From Bacillota bacterium (GTDB lineage Bacteria > Bacillota_I > Bacilli_A > RF39 > UBA660), in contig JAGZRP010000001.1 of assembly GCA_018381595.1 (NCBI GenBank), forward strand, positions 1 to 23,950: 23,950 nt of DNA. The letters run 5' to 3'. Shown here piece after piece: positions 20,094-23,950 of the stretch; the stretch's first letter is position 1; the number at the start of each line of letters is the position of its first letter. The notes below the pieces were generated by a model, which had not been told where the DNA came from, searched no databases, and was given only the letters and a program-made list of their open reading frames with translations. Position numbers and translations under genes: made by a program.

Positions 20094-22394
20094 ATGTTTG
20101 GAAATTTTGAAGAAGAAGCAAGAAAGATATTAGTTGGCGCAAAAGAAGAAATGAGGAATTTAAAGCATCCTTATGTGGGAAGTGAACATTTACTCCTTTC
20201 TATCTTAAAACAAGATAATGCGATTCGTGATAAATTAAAAGAATATCAAATTACGTATTCGATTGTAAAAGAAGAAATTGTAAAAATTATTGGTGTGGGA
20301 AGTAAAGAAAGTGAATGGTTTTTATATACACCACTATTAAAAAGAGTATTAGAACAAGCTGTGATTGATAGTAAAGAAAATAATCAAGGTGTGGTTACGA
20401 CCTTTCACTTATTTTCTAGTTTACTAGAAGAGGGAGAAGGAGTAGCCATTCGTATTTTAATTGGGATGGATGTTGACATGGATGAGTTATACCATGAATT
20501 TTCTTATAAACTCAATCAGACCAAGAAAAAAAGTAATCATAAAAAGTTATTGATTGAAGAGTTAGGTGTTGATTTGACTAGAAAAGCACAAAATGGGGAA
20601 TTAGATCCTGTAATTGGTAGAGATGATGAATTAAAAAGAGTCATGGAAATCTTAACCAGAAAAAACAAAAACAATCCTATTTTAGTGGGTCTTGCAGGCG
20701 TTGGAAAAACTGCCATAGTAGAAGAACTGAGTGCTCGAATTGTACGGGGTGAAGTACCAATTGCTTTAAAAAATAAGCGTATTATTTCACTGGATATGGC
20801 AACCACAGTTGCAGGAACCAAATATCGTGGTGAATTTGAAGAGCGTATGCATAAAATTTTAAAAGAAATTGAAGAAAACGACGATATTATTTTATTTATC
20901 GATGAAATTCATACATTAGTAGGTGCTGGTGGAGCAGAAGGAGCGATTGATGCATCCAATATCTTTAAACCTGCTCTTGCTCGTGGAACCCTTCGCTGTA
21001 TTGGGGCAACGACTACGGAAGAGTATAAAAAGTTTATTGAAAATGATAGTGCATTGGAAAGACGGTTCCAGAAAGTATATGTGGAAGAACCAAATCGTGA
21101 GAAAACAAAACATATCTTAGAAAAACTACGTCCAATTTATGAGAAATATCACTGTGTTACCATCCCAGATACTTGTTTAGATGAGATTATAAAATTATCA
21201 GATGAATATATCTATGACCGCTTTGAACCTGATAAATCAATTGATGTTTTAGATGAAGTTTGCTCTCGTGTCAAATTAAAAGAGAGTAAAGAAGTAAGAG
21301 ATTATAATGAAACACATAAAAAATTACAAAGTGTGATTGAAGAAAAAAAAGAAGCTATTGTCAGTCAGGACTTTAAAAAAGCATCTCGTTTAAAAACCGA
21401 GGAAAATCGTTATATGGATGCCCTAAATGAATTAGAGTTAAAACTATATAAAAAGGAAAAAAAGATAGTGACAAAAGAAGACCTAGCTGATGTGATTCAT
21501 AATAAAACGAAAATACCAGTGTATGAGATTATGAAAGAAAGTAAAAAAACAGTAGAAGAATTAGAAAAGAAATTAAAAAATAGAATTCTGGGAGAAGAAG
21601 AAGCTGTTTCGAAATTAATTCAAATTGCTCGAAAATTAAAATTAGGGTTTCAAACAGAAAATAAAGCACATTCTATTTTATTCTGTGGCTCTACTGGAGT
21701 TGGAAAGACTTGTCTGGCTAAATCTTTTGGAGAAGTATTGGTTGGTCGTGAGAATGTAATCAAATTAGATATGAGTGAATATAGTGAAAGCCATAGTGTT
21801 TCTAAATTAGTAGGAGCTCCTCCTGGATATGTTGGATATATGGATAATCAGAATGTATTTGAGGAAATTAGAAATCATCCTCACTCTGTTCTCATATTAG
21901 ATGAAATTGAAAAGGCTCACCCAGATGTTTTAAATTTGTTTTTACAAATTTTGGAAGAGCATAAAATCAAAGATGCAAGAGGACATATCATTCGCTTTGA
22001 CCATACCATTATTTTAATGACTTCAAATGTAGGATTTCATGAAATTCACGTCGGATTCCATAAAGAAACAAAGGAAACCATTCAAACAAGGCTAAAAGAA
22101 CATTTTCAAATGCCATTTTTAAATCGTATCGATGAAGTGGTATTATTTGAACCATTAACAGAAAGTGTGATGAGAACTTTAATTCAAAAGGAACTAGAAG
22201 AGCTTGTTTCCAGATATGAAAAACAAGGCATTCAAGTAGCTTACACCAAGGAAATTGAAGATGAAATCTTAAGAAAAACAGAATATACAGAATATGGTGC
22301 TAGAAAACTTTCTAAAATTGTAAACGATTATTGTGAAAATCAAATTATTGATGAAATTTTAAATGAGAAAAAAGAAATTCAATTAAAAATTTAA
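20094..22394 (+). CDS. clpC: ATP-dependent Clp protease ATP-binding subunit ClpC
   Basis: A 766-residue AAA+ unfoldase with two ATPase rings that feeds proteins to ClpP. Clp N repeats cover about 1-145. D1 has Walker A 'GLAGVGKT' (199-206; usually GEPGVGKT), Walker B 'ILFIDE' (266-271), pore loop 'GTKYRGEFE' and the arginine finger in 'LERRFQ'. A short middle domain with a UVR-like motif lies at about 415-440, typical of ClpC and not ClpB. D2 has 'GSTGVGKT' (532-539), '[13 protein letters not shown]' (599-611), pore loop 'GYVG', and a VGF loop (653-655) that should dock to ClpP. It is about 45 residues shorter than B. subtilis ClpC. AAAGGATG precedes the ATG. No ctsR, mcsA or mcsB is near, and no CtsR site is visible. 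Confidence 0.93.
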   Translation: MFGNFEEEARKILVGAKEEMRNLKHPYVGSEHLLLSILKQDNAIRDKLKEYQITYSIVKEEIVKIIGVGSKESEWFLYTPLLKRVLEQAVIDSKENNQGVVTTFHLFSSLLEEGEGVAIRILIGMDVDMDELYHEFSYKLNQTKKKSNHKKLLIEELGVDLTRKAQNGELDPVIGRDDELKRVMEILTRKNKNNPILVGLAGVGKTAIVEELSARIVRGEVPIALKNKRIISLDMATTVAGTKYRGEFEERMHKILKEIEENDDIILFIDEIHTLVGAGGAEGAIDASNIFKPALARGTLRCIGATTTEEYKKFIENDSALERRFQKVYVEEPNREKTKHILEKLRPIYEKYHCVTIPDTCLDEIIKLSDEYIYDRFEPDKSIDVLDEVCSRVKLKESKEVRDYNETHKKLQSVIEEKKEAIVSQDFKKASRLKTEENRYMDALNELELKLYKKEKKIVTKEDLADVIHNKTKIPVYEIMKESKKTVEELEKKLKNRILGEEEAVSKLIQIARKLKLGFQTENKAHSILFCGSTGVGKTCLAKSFGEVLVGRENVIKLDMSEYSESHSVSKLVGAPPGYVGYMDNQNVFEEIRNHPHSVLILDEIEKAHPDVLNLFLQILEEHKIKDARGHIIRFDHTIILMTSNVGFHEIHVGFHKETKETIQTRLKEHFQMPFLNRIDEVVLFEPLTESVMRTLIQKELEELVSRYEKQGIQVAYTKEIEDEILRKTEYTEYGARKLSKIVNDYCENQIIDEILNEKKEIQLKI

Positions 22395-22402
22395 AAAAGT
22401 AG

Positions 22403-22430
22403 TTGCACAAATCCTGGAACATGATATAAT
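22403..22430 (+). promoter_or_regulatory. SigA promoter downstream of clpC
   Basis: TTGCAC (22403-22408) and TATAAT (22425-22430) with a 16-base spacer, nine bases after the clpC stop. Confidence 0.75.
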
Positions 22431-22449
22431 AAAACTTAAGGTGATTACT

Positions 22450-23016
22450 ATGAAACAAGAGAATAGTTATCAAAAAAATATCGTAACGATATTTGATAAT
22501 AAGATGAAACCAATTATTCCAGGGTTAATGCCTAATACATTAACAGAAGAACAAGTGGTGGATCGTATTGAAGCTATGAGAGACTTTATGACAACACTGA
22601 GTTATGATTATAATCAAGAGAATAGTGTCTCTTATGATGAAGCCAAACATATGGTGAAAGTTCCAAGTGTTTTAAAAGAAAATCCTGCGAGTAATGATTT
22701 TGATTTACAACATGATTTAGTACAGCTAACAGTAAGTTCTATCTGTCCAGTACGTGATAAAGAAGTATTACCATATATGAATTTATATGCGGATAGTTTA
22801 GCGACTGTTATGGTAGGAGACATCACGTTAGAGAAGAATCCTAATCGTTATGATAAGTTAGAAAACTTAGGAAAACAAGGGATGGAGTTACTAAATGGTG
22901 CATTCTATACGGGGAATCAAGAAATGCTTCAAGCATTGAAACAAGTCATTGGTACAACGTATACCAATCAAGAAGTAGCAAGCTTTGAAAATGAAACGGC
23001 AAAAACAAGAGGCTAA
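22450..23016 (+). CDS. Unknown soluble protein (188 aa)
   Basis: I recognise no family. The protein has no signal peptide or membrane segment. It starts with a short polar stretch, then 'NKMKPIIPGLMPNTLTEEQVVDRIEAMRDFMTTL', then a central part with 'QHDLVQLTVSSICPVRDKEVLPYMNLYADSLATVMVG', and ends with helices 'DKLENLGKQGMELLNGAFYTGNQEMLQALKQVIG'. The layout looks mostly helical. ATG 22450 follows AGGTGATT; an in-frame GTG at 22441 is inside that ribosome binding site. The gene has its own promoter and terminator, so it is a single-gene unit between clpC and gltX. Confidence 0.75.
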   Translation: MKQENSYQKNIVTIFDNKMKPIIPGLMPNTLTEEQVVDRIEAMRDFMTTLSYDYNQENSVSYDEAKHMVKVPSVLKENPASNDFDLQHDLVQLTVSSICPVRDKEVLPYMNLYADSLATVMVGDITLEKNPNRYDKLENLGKQGMELLNGAFYTGNQEMLQALKQVIGTTYTNQEVASFENETAKTRG

Positions 23017-23029
23017 TATGCCTCTTTTT
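23007..23029 (+). terminator. Terminator of the unknown 188-residue gene
   Basis: AAGAGGC (23007-23013), loop TAATAT containing the stop codon, GCCTCTT (23020-23026), then T's. Confidence 0.85.
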
Positions 23030-23046
23030 CTTTTCCAAATTTTTTC

Positions 23047-23142
23047 CTGTGGAAAAAATGGTAATAACATCAAATTCCAAGTTTTCCCATTTGTTTTCCA
23101 CAGTTTTACTCAATTTTTCTTTAGAAAACAAATGATCTGTGG
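23047..23142. repeat. Overlapping inverted repeats and DnaA-box-like motifs before gltX
   Basis: CTGTGGAAAA (23047-23056) is the exact complement of TTTTCCACAG (23094-23103), and ATGG (23058-23061) adds pairs with CCAT (23087-23090). The second arm can instead pair forward: CATTTGTTTTC (23088-23098) with GAAAACAAATG (23124-23134), and CCACAG with CTGTGG (23137-23142). The two structures exclude each other. TTTTCCACA, one base from the DnaA box TTATCCACA, occurs at 23094-23102 and on the minus strand at 23048-23056. The right arm overlaps the gltX promoter. Confidence 0.65.
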
Positions 23143-23148
23143 TAAAAT
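23120..23148 (+). promoter_or_regulatory. Probable gltX promoter
   Basis: TTTAGA (23120-23125) and TAAAAT (23143-23148) with a 17-base spacer. The inverted repeat arm 23124-23134 and CTGTGG (23137-23142) fill the spacer, so a bound protein would block the polymerase. Confidence 0.5.
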
Positions 23149-23165
23149 GGTACTGGTGATAAGTT

Positions 23166-23950
23166 ATGAATCAATTAAGAACACGTTTTGCACCAAGTCC
23201 AACTGGATTTATGCACATCGGAAATTTAAGAAGTGCAATTTTCGGTTACTTGATGGTAAAACATAGTAATGGAGACTTTATTTTAAGAATCGAAGATACC
23301 GATCAAACAAGAAAAGTAGAAGGTGCCATTGAATTTATTTACAACACTTGTGAAATATGTGGTATTCATTTTGATGAAGGACCAAACAATGGTGGAAAGT
23401 ACGGACCATATATTCAAAGTGAACGTCTACCTCTTTATAAGAAATATGCAGAAGAACTGGTAGAAAAAGGAGCTGCATATTACTGTTTTTGTACAGAAGA
23501 ACGTTTAGACAAATTAAGAAAAATTGCGGAAACTGAAAAACGTGCATTCCAATATGATGGACACTGTAAAAATTTAAGCAAGGAAGAAATTGATGCCTTA
23601 ATCGCATCAGGGACTCCCTATGTTATCCGTCAAAAGATGCCAAAAGAAGGAACGAGTACTTATGAAGATGTCGTATATGGCAAAATAAGTGTAGAAAATC
23701 GCATTTTAGAAGATCAAATCTTACTAAAATCGGATGGATATCCTACTTATAACTTTGCAAACGTTGTAGATGATCATTTAATGAATATTAATATTGTTGC
23801 ACGTGGAAATGAGTATGTCATGTCTACTCCAAAATATAACCTTTTATATGATGCCTTTGGCTGGGAAAGACCAACATACATTCATTTACCAATGGTACTT
23901 GGTAGTGATGGACAAAAAGTAAGTAAGCTTAATGGAGATGCTTCATTTAT
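23166..23950 (+). CDS. gltX: Glutamyl-tRNA synthetase, 3' end beyond the window
   Basis: The first 261 codons of a class I aminoacyl-tRNA synthetase that charges tRNA-Glu. The HIGH motif appears as '[16 protein letters not shown]' (HIGN at 17-20), followed by '[10 protein letters not shown]'. A cysteine pair in '[10 protein letters not shown]' and a later 'YDGHC' fit the zinc-binding site of many GluRS enzymes. '[18 protein letters not shown]' and 'IARGNEY'-like sequence (here '[14 protein letters not shown]') are typical of GluRS. '[16 protein letters not shown]' is the KMSKS-like loop near the right edge. The open frame runs off the window. GGTGAT precedes the ATG. Where asparagine/glutamine amidation systems exist, GluRS may also mischarge tRNA-Gln; no gatCAB is in view. 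Confidence 0.95.
   Translation, partial: MNQLRTRFAPSPTGFMHIGNLRSAIFGYLMVKHSNGDFILRIEDTDQTRKVEGAIEFIYNTCEICGIHFDEGPNNGGKYGPYIQSERLPLYKKYAEELVEKGAAYYCFCTEERLDKLRKIAETEKRAFQYDGHCKNLSKEEIDALIASGTPYVIRQKMPKEGTSTYEDVVYGKISVENRILEDQILLKSDGYPTYNFANVVDDHLMNINIVARGNEYVMSTPKYNLLYDAFGWERPTYIHLPMVLGSDGQKVSKLNGDASF

Noticed and set aside
1..23950. CRISPR array, insertion sequence, prophage, tRNA or rRNA
   Set aside because: No spaced direct repeats, no transposase or integrase motifs, and no tRNA- or rRNA-like sequence were found on reading both strands.

Overview
The window looks like chromosome of a low-GC, endospore-forming Bacillota. The evidence is A+T-rich sequence, AGGAGG- and AGGTGAT-type ribosome binding sites, T-run terminators, a T-box in front of asnS, the spore genes dacB-spmA-spmB, a gerK-type germinant receptor operon and CotF-like coat proteins. 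TGA acts as a stop (for example in the rluB, spmA and arsC-like genes), so the code is standard. A gut Bacilli or Erysipelotrichia-like lineage is my guess only. I saw no tRNA, rRNA, insertion sequence, prophage or CRISPR array.

Layout. 1-1.55 kb: the 3' end of a GyrI-like effector-binding protein, a tiny unlisted membrane peptide with a GGCSGC motif (minus strand), and an SDR oxidoreductase behind a perfect palindrome. 1.56-5.0 kb: a probable spore-envelope block. It holds a large protein joining a degenerate metallopeptidase-like region to a transglutaminase-like domain, two divergent CotF-like genes, a candidate small RNA, and a three-gene operon starting with a BclA/C1q-like jelly-roll protein. 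5.0-8.0 kb: T-box-controlled asnS, a frameshifted lipoprotein gene and a YkgJ-like cysteine-cluster protein. 8.0-11.0 kb: dacB-spmA-spmB-rluB, the same order as in Bacillus subtilis, with a SigE-like promoter. 11.0-12.9 kb: a methyltransferase-like protein, a ferredoxin and an acidic tail-anchored protein. 12.9-16.7 kb: a complete gerKA-gerKC-gerKB operon on the minus strand with a SigG-like promoter. 16.7-20 kb: an unknown protein, an RlmCD-type rRNA methyltransferase, an ArsC/Spx-like protein, an RluD-type pseudouridine synthase and a small helical protein. 20-24 kb: clpC, an unknown 188-residue protein and the 5' part of gltX.

How the genes fit together. Roughly half the window serves the spore: cortex building (dacB, spmA, spmB), germinant sensing (gerK) and probably the coat or outer surface (CotF pair, jelly-roll operon, GGCSGC peptide, possibly the transglutaminase-like protein). 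The rest is translation housekeeping (asnS, gltX, rRNA modification) and protein quality control (clpC). The best leads for something undescribed are the pseudo-peptidase/transglutaminase protein beside the coat genes, the jelly-roll operon whose promoter geometry matches that of dacB, the terminator-bounded RNA at 3.53-3.67 kb, and two perfect DnaA boxes inside the rRNA methyltransferase gene.
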